From contig BJGZ01000008.1 in NCBI GenBank assembly GCA_014191195.1, forward strand, positions 37,691 to 101,690: DNA of 64,000 nt, given 5' to 3'. A model generated the notes under the pieces. That model had not been told where the DNA came from and searched no databases. It worked only from the letters and a program-made list of their open reading frames with translations. Origin of the DNA: Chlorobiota bacterium (GTDB lineage Bacteria > Bacteroidota > Ignavibacteria > Kapaibacteriales > UBA961). Positions 52,443 to 62,813 of this stretch are shown here, in pieces. The position numbers and the translations under genes are program-made. How positions within the stretch are numbered: the stretch's first letter is position 1; each line of letters starts with the position of its first letter.

Positions 52443-54416
52443 TTATTTTTTAAGATTTTTCCAATAATATACTTCTCTAATCTTGCCATTTCCTTCGAAG
52501 ACTTTATTTGATTTTTTTGCTTCTTCGATTGCTAATGCTTTTTCTTTATCATACCACCAACCAGACATAATAGCTAAATCATGACTTCCAATTTGTGATG
52601 TTTTTGAAAACACCCATTCTGGTATGCCAAATTTATCCCAATATGCTACTCTAATTCCTTTTGGTGTCCAAGCTAATGCACAATGAACCATACTTGCTTC
52701 TACACTATCGATCTTTTGAATTATAGCATATTTATCTTTTTGAGAACATGTAATATCATATTGCTTAATCAATTCATCAGCATAAGGATTTTTAAATCCT
52801 GTTATATTATTATTATCATTTTTATTAGCTAATTCTGATGCAATTGATGTTTTTGGATATGGATCATCTAAACCACCATAATTTGCCCATGTGATATTAA
52901 AATTACGTTCTGCTATGTTCTTAGTAATAGCATTCCCATCTTGGAATTTAATTTGAAGATCTATTCCAGCTTGACGTAATGTTTGTTGATATGGCGTTAA
53001 GAATTTTTCAAGAGGCTTTGGAATCCCTAATTCTAATCGAAAAGGTCTGCCATTTTTCATTAATAAACCATCATTATTTTTAGTGGTATATCCTGCTTCT
53101 GCCAATAGTGTAGCCGCTAATTCAGGATTATATTCTATTTCTGGATTTGATACATTCTCATATGGCGTATTTGCATAAAATGAATGTATAGGCACATATT
53201 CATTAAATAATAATTTAGAAATTATTGATGCTCTATCAAATAAATGGAAAAATGCTTTTCTTACTCTAATATCATCAAATGGAGGTTTTCTCATATTAAA
53301 AAAAAGACCTGATGATCCGACTGGTCCATCTGTAAAGACTCTGTCTCTTTTAATCCAATTATTTTTAATTGCAGGATATGTTGTATCGCCTATCCATTTA
53401 TCTGTTGTATTACCAGTAAACCAGAACTTATCTACCTCGCCTTTCTTAAATTTCTCATATTCTAATGTTGGATTATCCTTTGTTACAAAAAATGATATTC
53501 TATCAAAATTACCTGCATATTTACTTATTGGATAATCTTTAGCCCAATAGTCATCTCTTCTTGTTAAAGTATAATTTTGTTGCTTCGTAATATCTTTTGC
53601 TAAGACAATATATTCACCAGATCCTACTGGAGAATTAAATTGAAATTTATCTAGAAATTCTTTTCCACTAAGCCCTGATATTTCTTTTGCAGATAATACG
53701 ACTAAACTATTTGAGAATGTTTTGAATGCTCTGCAATCAAATTCTTTTGCTTTTACTTGGACAATATATTTGGACAAAGCAACTGGGGTTTCAAATTTGC
53801 TAAATATTTGCTGAATTGAGGGTGAAAGTATTGTTTCATCCATCAACAATTTAAATGTTGCTACAATATCTTCTGATGTAACTGATAATCCTGATGAAAA
53901 TCTTGCATTTGGGTCTATTCTAAATGTAAATATCAAATTGTCAGGCGATATTTTCCAATGAGTTGCTAATGATGCAGAAGGCTCTTGTTCCATATTTAAT
54001 GAGCATAATGTTTCATAGCATAATGAGGTCATTTGAAGATTTTCAGAAAAATTTGAATTCTGGCCATAGAAAAATGGTCGGAAACTTAATGGAAATCTAC
54101 TAATTGTAAACCTAATGTGTCCACCAACAACAGCGCGTGGATCTCCAGAATGCTTAAGGTCAAATTCAGTATTTGTATATGTTGTAAACCCTAAAGATGA
54201 TGCAATTGCCTCAAAACCATTTCCACCTAAACTATCTGGTACCTTTTGATCTGCACCTGGAGGTGTATCTGTAGTTTTCCATAAGGATAACTGATAGCTT
54301 GGTCCGGATTTATCATCTAAAGATACATCAGAACTTTTCTTTTTACATCCTAAAAAAGCGATAGAAATAATTCCTAGGCCAATCAGTATGGTCTTGAGAA
54401 AGGAGACATTTTTCAT
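52443..54416 (-). CDS. Extracellular peptide-binding lipoprotein (SBP family 5, YejA/OppA-like)
   Basis: Substrate receptor of the importer, anchored as a lipoprotein (IAFLGC, Cys 24), 657 residues. It has the family 5 features LCYETLCSLNMEQEPSASLATHWKISPD near 130, FRIDPNARFSSG, RRDDYWAKDYP near 290 and the KAFFHLFDRASIISKLLF segment near 385. The next 200 residues form the second lobe. The protein is larger than OppA (about 540), in the YejA-like range, with an N-terminal extension of about 100 residues. It is 54 bases upstream of the YejB-like gene and should face the periplasm. Confidence 0.9.
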   Translation of the reverse strand: MKNVSFLKTILIGLGIISIAFLGCKKKSSDVSLDDKSGPSYQLSLWKTTDTPPGADQKVPDSLGGNGFEAIASSLGFTTYTNTEFDLKHSGDPRAVVGGHIRFTISRFPLSFRPFFYGQNSNFSENLQMTSLCYETLCSLNMEQEPSASLATHWKISPDNLIFTFRIDPNARFSSGLSVTSEDIVATFKLLMDETILSPSIQQIFSKFETPVALSKYIVQVKAKEFDCRAFKTFSNSLVVLSAKEISGLSGKEFLDKFQFNSPVGSGEYIVLAKDITKQQNYTLTRRDDYWAKDYPISKYAGNFDRISFFVTKDNPTLEYEKFKKGEVDKFWFTGNTTDKWIGDTTYPAIKNNWIKRDRVFTDGPVGSSGLFFNMRKPPFDDIRVRKAFFHLFDRASIISKLLFNEYVPIHSFYANTPYENVSNPEIEYNPELAATLLAEAGYTTKNNDGLLMKNGRPFRLELGIPKPLEKFLTPYQQTLRQAGIDLQIKFQDGNAITKNIAERNFNITWANYGGLDDPYPKTSIASELANKNDNNNITGFKNPYADELIKQYDITCSQKDKYAIIQKIDSVEASMVHCALAWTPKGIRVAYWDKFGIPEWVFSKTSQIGSHDLAIMSGWWYDKEKALAIEEAKKSNKVFEGNGKIREVYYWKNLKK

Positions 54417-54450
54417 AAAAAACCTAAAATATGATAGTAAATATTATTGA

Positions 54451-56115
54451 TTATACTTGAACGACGCCTGATTTCCATTCAGGTATTGTTGAATTATGAG
54501 ATGCACATTGTAATGCCCTTGAAATAATTGCTCTTGTATCTCTTGGATCTACAATACCATCAACCCATAATCTTGAAGCTGCATAATAAGGAGATGTTTG
54601 CTTATCATATCTTTCTTGAATTTCAGCAAGCAAATCTTTTTTTTCAACTTCAGTAAGACTTTTTCCTTCTTTTTCTAAACTAGCTATTTTTATTGTTAAT
54701 AATGTTTTTGAAGCTTGAGCTCCTCCCATTACTGCAATTTGAGCTGTTGGATATGCAAAAATAAAACGTGGATCATATGCTTTACCACACATAGCATAAT
54801 TTCCGGCTCCATAACTATTTCCAATAATAAATGTCAATTTAGGAACCACTGAATTAGCAACAGCATTAACCATTTTTGCTCCATCCTTAATAATTCCTCC
54901 TTGTTCTGCTCTTGTACCAACCATAAAGCCAGTAACATCTTGAAAAAATACTAATGGAATTCCCCTTTGATTACAATTCATAATAAATCTTGCTGCTTTA
55001 TCTGCACTATCAGAATAAATAACTCCTCCAACTTGCATTTCACCTTTTCCTGACTTAGTAACAGCCCGATTATTTGCTACAATACCTACAGACCAACCGT
55101 CTACTTTGGCATAACCACAAATTATTGTTTTTCCATATTCAGATTTATATTCATCAAATTCAGAATTATCAATTATTCTAGCTAAAAATTCTTTTGTATT
55201 GTAAGGTTTGCTTCTATCTAATGGGATAATAGACAGGATTTCATCAGGATTAGACAGTGGCTGTAATGCTTCATCTCTATTAAAAATATTGTGTTTTCCC
55301 TTTAATGGTGAAAACTGAGATACTAAAGAGCGGATAAGTGAAAGTGCTTCTTGATCTGAATCAACTTTATAATCTATTACTCCACTAATAGAGGCATGCA
55401 TTTGGGCACCTCCTAAGGTTTCAATTTCTGCTTTTTCACCAATTGCTGCTTCTACTAATGCTGGCCCTGCTAAAAATACACTGCCTGTTCCATTTACGAT
55501 TATTGCTTCATCACTCATAATTGGCAAATATGCGCCACCTGCTACACATGGGCCCATAATAGCAGATATTTGAGGTATTCCTTTTGAAGTGAGAATCGCA
55601 TTATTTCGAAATTGTCTTCCAAAATGTTCTTTGTCTGGAAATATTTCATCTTGCATTGGTAAGAATACTCCTGCCGAATCCACCAAGTAGATAATAGGAA
55701 TATGATTTTCTATCGCAATCTCTTGTGCTCGCATATTCTTTTTTGCAGTCATAGGAAACCATGCGCCGGCTTTTACAGTAGCATCATTTGCAACTATCAT
55801 ACATTCACGATTATGAATAATTCCTATGCCAGTAACAACACCTGCTGATGGACAACTACCCTGTTCTTCGTACATTCCATCTGCTGAAAACAAACCTATT
55901 TCTAAAAAATATGAATCTTTATCTATCAATGCATCTATTCTTTCTCTGGCTGTTAACTTAGATTTTGCTTTGTGTTTTTCTGTTGCTTTGAGTCCGCCAC
56001 CAAGATATGTTTTTTGTGATTTATCAGTTAATTCTTGCAATAAAGTACTATATGAATCATGATTCCTTTGGGAATTTGCATCATATTGCAATGGGGAACC
56101 AATCTTTGATGACAT
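54451..56115 (-). CDS. Acyl-CoA carboxylase beta (carboxyltransferase) subunit
   Basis: Transfers carboxyl from biotin to an acyl-CoA, 554 residues. Both crotonase-like halves of the family are visible: KSKLTARERIDALIDKDSYFLEI near 50-72, CPSAGVVTGIGI, VDSAGVFLPMQDE near 145, PCVAGGAYLPIMSDEAIIV near 190-208, then RGIPLVFFQDVTGFMVGTRAEQGGIIKDGAKM near 385 and NSYGAGNYAMCGKAYDPRF near 430. Insertion of LPMQDE and the overall pattern fit methylcrotonyl-CoA or related carboxylases rather than propionyl-CoA carboxylase. The biotin-carrying alpha subunit is absent from the window. It lies 34 bases before the binding-protein gene, perhaps in the same operon. Confidence 0.88.
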   Translation of the reverse strand: MSSKIGSPLQYDANSQRNHDSYSTLLQELTDKSQKTYLGGGLKATEKHKAKSKLTARERIDALIDKDSYFLEIGLFSADGMYEEQGSCPSAGVVTGIGIIHNRECMIVANDATVKAGAWFPMTAKKNMRAQEIAIENHIPIIYLVDSAGVFLPMQDEIFPDKEHFGRQFRNNAILTSKGIPQISAIMGPCVAGGAYLPIMSDEAIIVNGTGSVFLAGPALVEAAIGEKAEIETLGGAQMHASISGVIDYKVDSDQEALSLIRSLVSQFSPLKGKHNIFNRDEALQPLSNPDEILSIIPLDRSKPYNTKEFLARIIDNSEFDEYKSEYGKTIICGYAKVDGWSVGIVANNRAVTKSGKGEMQVGGVIYSDSADKAARFIMNCNQRGIPLVFFQDVTGFMVGTRAEQGGIIKDGAKMVNAVANSVVPKLTFIIGNSYGAGNYAMCGKAYDPRFIFAYPTAQIAVMGGAQASKTLLTIKIASLEKEGKSLTEVEKKDLLAEIQERYDKQTSPYYAASRLWVDGIVDPRDTRAIISRALQCASHNSTIPEWKSGVVQV

Positions 56116-56256
56116 AGTGTATTCGGTAAAAAGTATGTGAAAGTAAATTGAACAAAGACAAATTAAAAAAATGAAAGTATGTAGTCAACTTTAAGATTAA
56201 AATTATGTCTATATCATTTATTTTGACAAGTCTGAAGCTATGGTTTGTAATGTTAT
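56116..56256. other. 141-base intergenic region
   Basis: No gene or hairpin terminator is evident. On the minus strand there are partial -7-like elements (TAATTTTA and TACTTTTT) but no clean TTTG-N20 pair, so the promoter of the carboxylase operon remains unassigned. Confidence 0.4.
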
Positions 56257-59200
56257 TTAGTTTTTAACTATCGGTATTATATACTGTTTATGTTGTTTTG
56301 ATATAATACGTATCCAATATGAAGCTGCTGGCAGAGATTCTATCTGTAATGATATGTTGTTTTGTCCATATTGTATCGAATACATTGAATTGGGTATAGC
56401 AATTCCTATCGAATTAACAAATTGAATTGTACATTCTTCTAGATTAATAGAACTAGGATTAGAAATATGAACTAATGATTGTGTAGGATTTGGATATACT
56501 ATAAAACCACTTTGCAAAGAATAATCATGAACAGATGATATAGATAATGCATCTGATATAGCTGGACATCCTGCTTCATTTGAAACTTTGACTCTGTATC
56601 TTCTAATATTTGTAAACTTAGGAAGCTTATATACTTGAAATGTAGCATTTTTAATATCTGTAGAATCTAATTGCCATTGATAATATGGGGCTATAGAAGA
56701 AATTAAAGTATCATTTTGAATACTTATAGATGGTTTGTCTGGAGAGATTCCCTCTGTAACAATAATTAAAGTATCGGCCAAACAATTCACTTTGTTTGTT
56801 ACAATAACAGTATATGTTCCAGATTTATCTACTGTTATTTTTCTTGTTGTATCTCCTGTAGACCACTTATATGTTGTAAACATAGAACCTGCATCTAATA
56901 CTAATGGTTTTTTATCACAAATAACTGTAGAAATTGGATTAATAGGTAAAACACTGATAACTGGTTTAGGCCGTACATTTTCTGTAACATTAAATGGCCC
57001 AGCTCCAGATGGACATCCCTCTGCATTATATACTGTAAGGCTATAAATACCTGTTTTTTTAACTATTATTGATGATGTAGTTTCTCCGGTGCTCCACTTG
57101 TAATTTTGGAATCCATTTTGTGCTTGTAATAAAACACTATCACCTTGGCAAAATGTAAGATTACCAATAACATTTACTGTGCATGTTAAAGCAGGACAGG
57201 ACACTAAGTCAGCTTTCCAGACTCCTCTTCCATATGTTCCCGCAATTAAACTATTAGTCGCATATTGAATTTCAAGGTCAGTTACAACAACATTAGGCAT
57301 TCCTTCATTATAAGGAATCCATACTTTAGTTGATGTGTCTCGGTAATACACACCCAAATCTGTTCCTGCATATAATCTGTCGGGTGAATTAGGTTGATAA
57401 ATCAAATTATTAACTGGTATTGAGGGCATACCTGATGATATATTAATCCAATTTTTTGTGGTTGCGCCATCATTGGACTGATACACTTTATTTGGGCCAA
57501 AGCCAGATATAGAGCACCATAATATGTCTTGATTATTTGGATGAAAAACTACAGAAGTTATTGACCCTGGATCTATTGGAAATAATGCAGGTTTCCATGT
57601 TTGACCAGCATCTGTTGTTTTAAATATTCCATTAAAATTAGAAACAATCATTATATCTGGGTTTGATGGTGCATAAGAGATAAATATTATAGAAGAAGAT
57701 TTATTAGGGAATTCACTTGTCTTATTCCAAAAACCACCAGCATCATCAGATCTCCATAAATTACTATATCCTGCAAAGGCCTTAGATGGATTTCCTGGAA
57801 CATAGATAATTGGTGTTACCCATTGTCCTGACTCTCCTGTTGTTGAGGTAGTTATACTTGATCTAAATGATATACCACCATCAGTAGATCTACCGGCATT
57901 ACCATTTTGAGAGGAAACCATAATATTATTGGAATTAACTGGATCGATAGAGCAATCCATACCATCGCCGCCCCAAACTTGTCTCCACTTATTCTCACCA
58001 ACAGATGTTCTTAATGATGTACCATTATCTTGTGCACCACCAATAATCACATTTGAATCACTTTGAGATATACCAATTTTATAAAACTGCATTATCTCTA
58101 ATCCATTACTGATATTTCCCCAATTTATACCCTTATTTGTAGTTTGAAAAACTCCGCCATCACAACCAGCAACTAGTGTACTACTATTTACAAAATCTAG
58201 ATCATGGATATCTGCATGGACATAAGGCTTACCTGAATTTCCAACCCAATATGTATTTATTGCCCAATTATTACCTCCATTAGTAGATCTCCAAATATTG
58301 ATTCCTCCTACATAAATTATATCTGCATTATCAGGAGAAGCTGCTATACATAGATCATAGAATCCTTGTTGATCTGTATTATCTGTACCTTGTAGATTTC
58401 TACCAATGATATTTGGAGAAGTTGCGCCACCTTCCCAAGTAGTACCGCCATCATATGAACGATAAAATCCACCAAAATCCCAAGTATTTGATCGTGCAGT
58501 AACTGCATAAATTGCTTCTGGATCAGCAGGTGTTACCGCAATTGCAATTCTACCAATAGATCCAGGAATGTCAGATTTCATTTCTGTCCATTTATCTCCT
58601 GTATCTGTCGATTTATAAATCTTGCTTCCAGCTGTTGCATACCATACTGCTGAAGAACCCGGTTTAATTTCTAAATCTTTAATATTACCATTAAATTTCA
58701 AAGAAAAGGTTTTTCCACCATCTATAGATTTAAATATTCCATTATTACCTGCTGCAATAATAATATCCTTATTTACTGGATGAACAATTACCCTTGTTAA
58801 TACTTTTCCATTACTTTGTTGATAATTTAAACCTGTTTCTTGCCAAGTATTACCGCCATCTGTACTCTTCATTAATCCAATAGAATAAGCTAATGCACCA
58901 AAATACGAATCACCTCCAAAGCCATCACCTGTTGCTAAATACACAATATCTGGATTGCCATTTTCTGTCGCAATATCTGTTATACCTAAAGATCCTAATT
59001 CATCAGTTTTACATTCCCAGGTTTTTCCACTATTTGTACTTTTCCAAGCTCCACCACCTGCAGAAGCAGCCCAGTAAATAGAGCTTTGCCCAGAGGGAAT
59101 GTGAATACCATTAACCCTTCCTGCACCACCACCTGAAGGTATATCTGTAGGACCCAGATTTCGCCAATTGGGTTTTAGTGCTAAAGTTGATTCACCAGTC

Positions 59201-59520
59201 TTAGTAGGTTTTCTTTGTTTTTCTTTTTTATATATGGAATATAAAGTTTGTGGCTGAGGAAATTCTCCTGTTGGCCATACTCTTTGCTTCCAATACCATT
59301 CCCATTTTTTAAACTGATAATAGCCACCTTCCTTCTCTTGAGCATCTTCCATTGTTTGTTCAAGAGTTTTAGGTACATAATTTTTATAAAATGTTTTCTG
59401 AATATCAAAAAAGTTAATAGTCTTTTGATCTTCATTAAGCATGTGAGAATCTTGTGCTTTTATTGTTATGATGCTAAAAGTTATAGCGATCAATCCAATA
59501 ATATATTGACGAATTATCAT
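56257..59520 (-). CDS. Secreted Asp-box beta-propeller protein with T9SS sorting domain, copy 1
   Basis: Exported protein of 1087 residues. After a signal peptide (ending TIKAQ) and a linker, residues about 100-780 form a large beta-propeller: at least ten Asp-box motifs such as KSTNSGKTW, KSTDGGNTW, RSYDGGTTW, RSTNGGNNW and KTTDAGQTW mark blade turns, as in sortilin/VPS10 and sialidase-like propellers. Two Ig-like domains follow (GDSVLLQAQ...YKWSTGETTSS and LDAGSMFTTYKWSTGDTTRK, about 800-960). A T9SS type A sorting domain (VYPNP... to the end) closes the protein. No catalytic sialidase Arg/Asp set is visible. It is the last of three tandem paralogues. Confidence 0.85.
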   Translation of the reverse strand: MIIRQYIIGLIAITFSIITIKAQDSHMLNEDQKTINFFDIQKTFYKNYVPKTLEQTMEDAQEKEGGYYQFKKWEWYWKQRVWPTGEFPQPQTLYSIYKKEKQRKPTKTGESTLALKPNWRNLGPTDIPSGGGAGRVNGIHIPSGQSSIYWAASAGGGAWKSTNSGKTWECKTDELGSLGITDIATENGNPDIVYLATGDGFGGDSYFGALAYSIGLMKSTDGGNTWQETGLNYQQSNGKVLTRVIVHPVNKDIIIAAGNNGIFKSIDGGKTFSLKFNGNIKDLEIKPGSSAVWYATAGSKIYKSTDTGDKWTEMKSDIPGSIGRIAIAVTPADPEAIYAVTARSNTWDFGGFYRSYDGGTTWEGGATSPNIIGRNLQGTDNTDQQGFYDLCIAASPDNADIIYVGGINIWRSTNGGNNWAINTYWVGNSGKPYVHADIHDLDFVNSSTLVAGCDGGVFQTTNKGINWGNISNGLEIMQFYKIGISQSDSNVIIGGAQDNGTSLRTSVGENKWRQVWGGDGMDCSIDPVNSNNIMVSSQNGNAGRSTDGGISFRSSITTSTTGESGQWVTPIIYVPGNPSKAFAGYSNLWRSDDAGGFWNKTSEFPNKSSSIIFISYAPSNPDIMIVSNFNGIFKTTDAGQTWKPALFPIDPGSITSVVFHPNNQDILWCSISGFGPNKVYQSNDGATTKNWINISSGMPSIPVNNLIYQPNSPDRLYAGTDLGVYYRDTSTKVWIPYNEGMPNVVVTDLEIQYATNSLIAGTYGRGVWKADLVSCPALTCTVNVIGNLTFCQGDSVLLQAQNGFQNYKWSTGETTSSIIVKKTGIYSLTVYNAEGCPSGAGPFNVTENVRPKPVISVLPINPISTVICDKKPLVLDAGSMFTTYKWSTGDTTRKITVDKSGTYTVIVTNKVNCLADTLIIVTEGISPDKPSISIQNDTLISSIAPYYQWQLDSTDIKNATFQVYKLPKFTNIRRYRVKVSNEAGCPAISDALSISSVHDYSLQSGFIVYPNPTQSLVHISNPSSINLEECTIQFVNSIGIAIPNSMYSIQYGQNNISLQIESLPAASYWIRIISKQHKQYIIPIVKN

Positions 59521-59532
59521 ATATGTATAGAA

Positions 59533-62500
59533 TTATTGTTTAATGATTGATTGAAAATACTCTTTATTTCCTGTCATAACTTTTACAGTATAAGTTCCAG
59601 TAAATAATGAAGTTATATCGATACTCTCTTTTACTATTGAATTAAGTATACTGCTTTTAGATTGTGTAAAGATTGTTTTACCAAGTATATCAATAATTGC
59701 AATTGTATATGTATTAGAATAGCAAGTAAAATGTACATCAAAGGATGATATTACTGGATTGGGATATATTTGTATATCAGATTGAGACATATCTTCTTGT
59801 ATACTAAGTGGAGAAAATAAGAATTGATCTGACAAAGTATTGCAAGTAGATAGTGAAACTCTAACAGTTATTTTTTTACCAATAGAAGATTGAGGTGGAA
59901 TATATGTTCTTTGTTTGGCAGAAAGAATTGATTTTCCATCTTCATACCATTGATATTGATCTGCAATAACTGAACAGGTTAATATATTACTATCTCTAAT
60001 AATAATAGGTTTTGCAGGTGCAGGATTCATGTTTGCTGTATAGTCAGATGAAGTATTTGCACAACCTGAAACATTGGTAACACTTACAGTATATTTACCA
60101 GGTGTTTTTACATAGATTTTCCTACTAATTTCACCATTAGACCACAAATACGATGTATATGTCTTGCCTAAACCTGTTTCAATACCTGCATCTAATAATA
60201 CACTGTCGCCCTCACAAAAAGATGTTTTTGAAGCAGTAATCGTTGGACTAGGCTTTGGATTAACTGTTATGGTAATTGGAATTGATAATGAACTACAGCC
60301 ATTATCATCTTCCACACTTAAAGAATATGTTCCGGATGATTTCACTATTATAGACTTAGTAGTTTGTCTATTAGACCATTTATAATTACTATAATTTGCA
60401 TCTGCTGATATAATAACACTATCTCCAGAGCAAAATGATGTTTGGCCCTTTGCTGTTGCTAATACATTAATAGTAGTACATCCTACTAAATTCCCTATCC
60501 AAAGTCCTCTGCCAAATGTACCAGCTATTAATCTTTTGAGTGTATAATTAATATCCAAATCTCTTACAACTACATTTGGTAATCCATCACTGTATTCAAT
60601 CCATTTATTAGTTAATGTATCAGAATAAAATACACCAAGATCATTTCCTATATAGATACGATCGGGAGAATTATCTTCATACAAAACAACACTGGTTGGA
60701 ATTTTAGGAAGTGTACCAGTAATATCTGTCCACTTGGCTCCTGAATTATCAGTTCTAAACACTTTACTATTATCAAAACCACCAATTGTGATCCATATTT
60801 TATTTTCATCTGTAGACGAAATTGCGATAGATGTAACTGAACCAGCACCAACAGGTAGTGGGAAAGTATTCCATGTTTTTCCTGCATCTTTTGTTATATA
60901 TGAAATAGCATCATTTAAAGCAATGATAACGCTATCATTTGCCTTTGTTACGGCTATTTTACGTATTGTAGAAGAGGCATTAGCAAAGGAAGATATTTTT
61001 TGCCAGCTACCGTTAGCTCCATAAGATGAAGAACTCCAAATATTTTGATAACCTGCATACATTTTTGAAGGAACTGATGGACTAAAAATATATGGAGTAA
61101 CCCAATTGCCATTTTCTTTGGTATAATCTGGATTTATAGAACCATTCCAATCTACTCCCCCATTTGTTGTCCTATTTACATAACCATTTTGAACAGCACC
61201 ATAGCGATATTTGGCATCATTATAATTAATGAGGCATTTCATGCCATCACCACCTAATATTTGAGACCACTGATCATATTGAAAGAAGTTAGTACCATTA
61301 TCTTGAGCTCCACCTAAATATATAGGTATTTGTGATTGAGAAGTTGATACATGATAGAACTGCATTATTTCTAGGCCATTACTCTTATCATACCATTCTG
61401 TTCCATTATTTGTAGATTGAAATACGCCCCCATCACAACCAGTAAATACAGAGTTTGCTAAACCTGGAGAAAAGTCTAAATCATGAATATCAGCATGTAC
61501 ATATGGTGTACCTTGGTCTCCATACCAATGAGCACTAATACCCCAAGTTGCTCCTCCATCGGTTGATTTCCAGACATTGATTCCTCCAATAATAATCATA
61601 TTTGGATTTGTTGGAGAACAAGCAATTGCTAAATCATACCAACCTTGTCCTCTATTATCATTACCATCTGCATTACCTCCTAAAATATTTGGTGTAGATG
61701 ATCGCAAAGACCATGTTTTTCCTCCATCTATTGATCTATATACACCGCCATATGCTGTCCCTTTTGCATTGTCTGAACATAATGCATATATGTAATCTTG
61801 ATTTGCAGGACTAATTGCAATAGACATTCTTCCAATATTAGAAGGAATTGCAGTTTTAATTGTATCCCATTTAGTTCCAGCATCTGTACTTCTAAAAATG
61901 AGATTATTTTCACATGCAATCATAATTGCTGGATTATCGGTACGAATCTCTAAATCTCTAAATCTTATTGATGATTTTTTTGTCCAAGTACTACCCGCAT
62001 CTGTTGAAAGATACAAACCATCTGTTGTTGCTGCAAAAAGCCTACCTGCTGTTTTAGGATGAGCAATCAATCTATGAATTTGAGTATTCTTATTAGTAGG
62101 AAATGATAATCCTGTTGGTTTCCAAGATGCACCCGCATCGGTAGATTTCATGATACCAACTGAATATGTATGCCCAGCATTATTATCACCTGTGGCAATG
62201 TAAACAGTATTAATATTATTGTTTTCAATTGCAATATCAGAAACACCCAATGATAATAATTCATCACAAGTTGATTTCCATGTAATTCCCATATCTGTAC
62301 TTTTCCAAGCACCTCCAGCTGCTGAACCGGCCCAAATTAAAGCTGGTGAAGATGGATGCATTTGAATACAGTTAATTCTACCAGCACCTCCATTCTCAGG
62401 AACATCCTTGGGTCCAATATGTTTCCAATCAGCAATGTCTGCTAATGTTGATTCTGATTTATTCCTTTGTTGAATTCTTATATTTTTTTTATCATTAATT

Positions 62501-62796
62501 GCCTTAAATAATAGATCTGAATTTGGAAATGATCCATCTTGTAATACTCTAGTAGACCAAAAATTTTCCCATCTTTGAAATTGCGTATAACCTTTTGTAA
62601 GATGTTCAAATCTTCCGATGCCTTGTAAGGTATTATCTACATTATCTATAAGGTATAATTCTCTTTGCTTAAGATAATAATCTCTCATTTCATAAAAATT
62701 ATTACTGCTTTTTCCAATAATAGACTCTATTTGTGCATGTACTATATTCGTATAAGACAGAATTATAATAGCGTATGTACATAATGTTCTTAACAT
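59533..62796 (-). CDS. Secreted Asp-box beta-propeller protein with T9SS sorting domain, copy 2
   Basis: Paralogue of the downstream gene, also 1087 residues. The signal peptide ends NIVHAQ. The propeller (about 100-770) has Asp-boxes such as KSTDMGITW, KSTDAGASW, LSTDAGSTW, RSIDGGKTW, KSTDGGATW and ITKDAGKTW, and the repeated phrase GGAGRINCIQMHPS...WAGSAAGGAWKST. Two Ig-like domains (SGDSVIISAD...YKWSNRQTT; EGDSVLLDAG) precede a T9SS type A domain with IYPNP, then TGTYTVKVMTGN. Its stop is 12 bases from the next gene. The ligand is unknown; the family mediates adhesion or substrate binding in other systems. Confidence 0.85.
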   Translation of the reverse strand: MLRTLCTYAIIILSYTNIVHAQIESIIGKSSNNFYEMRDYYLKQRELYLIDNVDNTLQGIGRFEHLTKGYTQFQRWENFWSTRVLQDGSFPNSDLLFKAINDKKNIRIQQRNKSESTLADIADWKHIGPKDVPENGGAGRINCIQMHPSSPALIWAGSAAGGAWKSTDMGITWKSTCDELLSLGVSDIAIENNNINTVYIATGDNNAGHTYSVGIMKSTDAGASWKPTGLSFPTNKNTQIHRLIAHPKTAGRLFAATTDGLYLSTDAGSTWTKKSSIRFRDLEIRTDNPAIMIACENNLIFRSTDAGTKWDTIKTAIPSNIGRMSIAISPANQDYIYALCSDNAKGTAYGGVYRSIDGGKTWSLRSSTPNILGGNADGNDNRGQGWYDLAIACSPTNPNMIIIGGINVWKSTDGGATWGISAHWYGDQGTPYVHADIHDLDFSPGLANSVFTGCDGGVFQSTNNGTEWYDKSNGLEIMQFYHVSTSQSQIPIYLGGAQDNGTNFFQYDQWSQILGGDGMKCLINYNDAKYRYGAVQNGYVNRTTNGGVDWNGSINPDYTKENGNWVTPYIFSPSVPSKMYAGYQNIWSSSSYGANGSWQKISSFANASSTIRKIAVTKANDSVIIALNDAISYITKDAGKTWNTFPLPVGAGSVTSIAISSTDENKIWITIGGFDNSKVFRTDNSGAKWTDITGTLPKIPTSVVLYEDNSPDRIYIGNDLGVFYSDTLTNKWIEYSDGLPNVVVRDLDINYTLKRLIAGTFGRGLWIGNLVGCTTINVLATAKGQTSFCSGDSVIISADANYSNYKWSNRQTTKSIIVKSSGTYSLSVEDDNGCSSLSIPITITVNPKPSPTITASKTSFCEGDSVLLDAGIETGLGKTYTSYLWSNGEISRKIYVKTPGKYTVSVTNVSGCANTSSDYTANMNPAPAKPIIIRDSNILTCSVIADQYQWYEDGKSILSAKQRTYIPPQSSIGKKITVRVSLSTCNTLSDQFLFSPLSIQEDMSQSDIQIYPNPVISSFDVHFTCYSNTYTIAIIDILGKTIFTQSKSSILNSIVKESIDITSLFTGTYTVKVMTGNKEYFQSIIKQ

Positions 62797-62813
62797 ATAT
62801 TGTTCCTATATAT

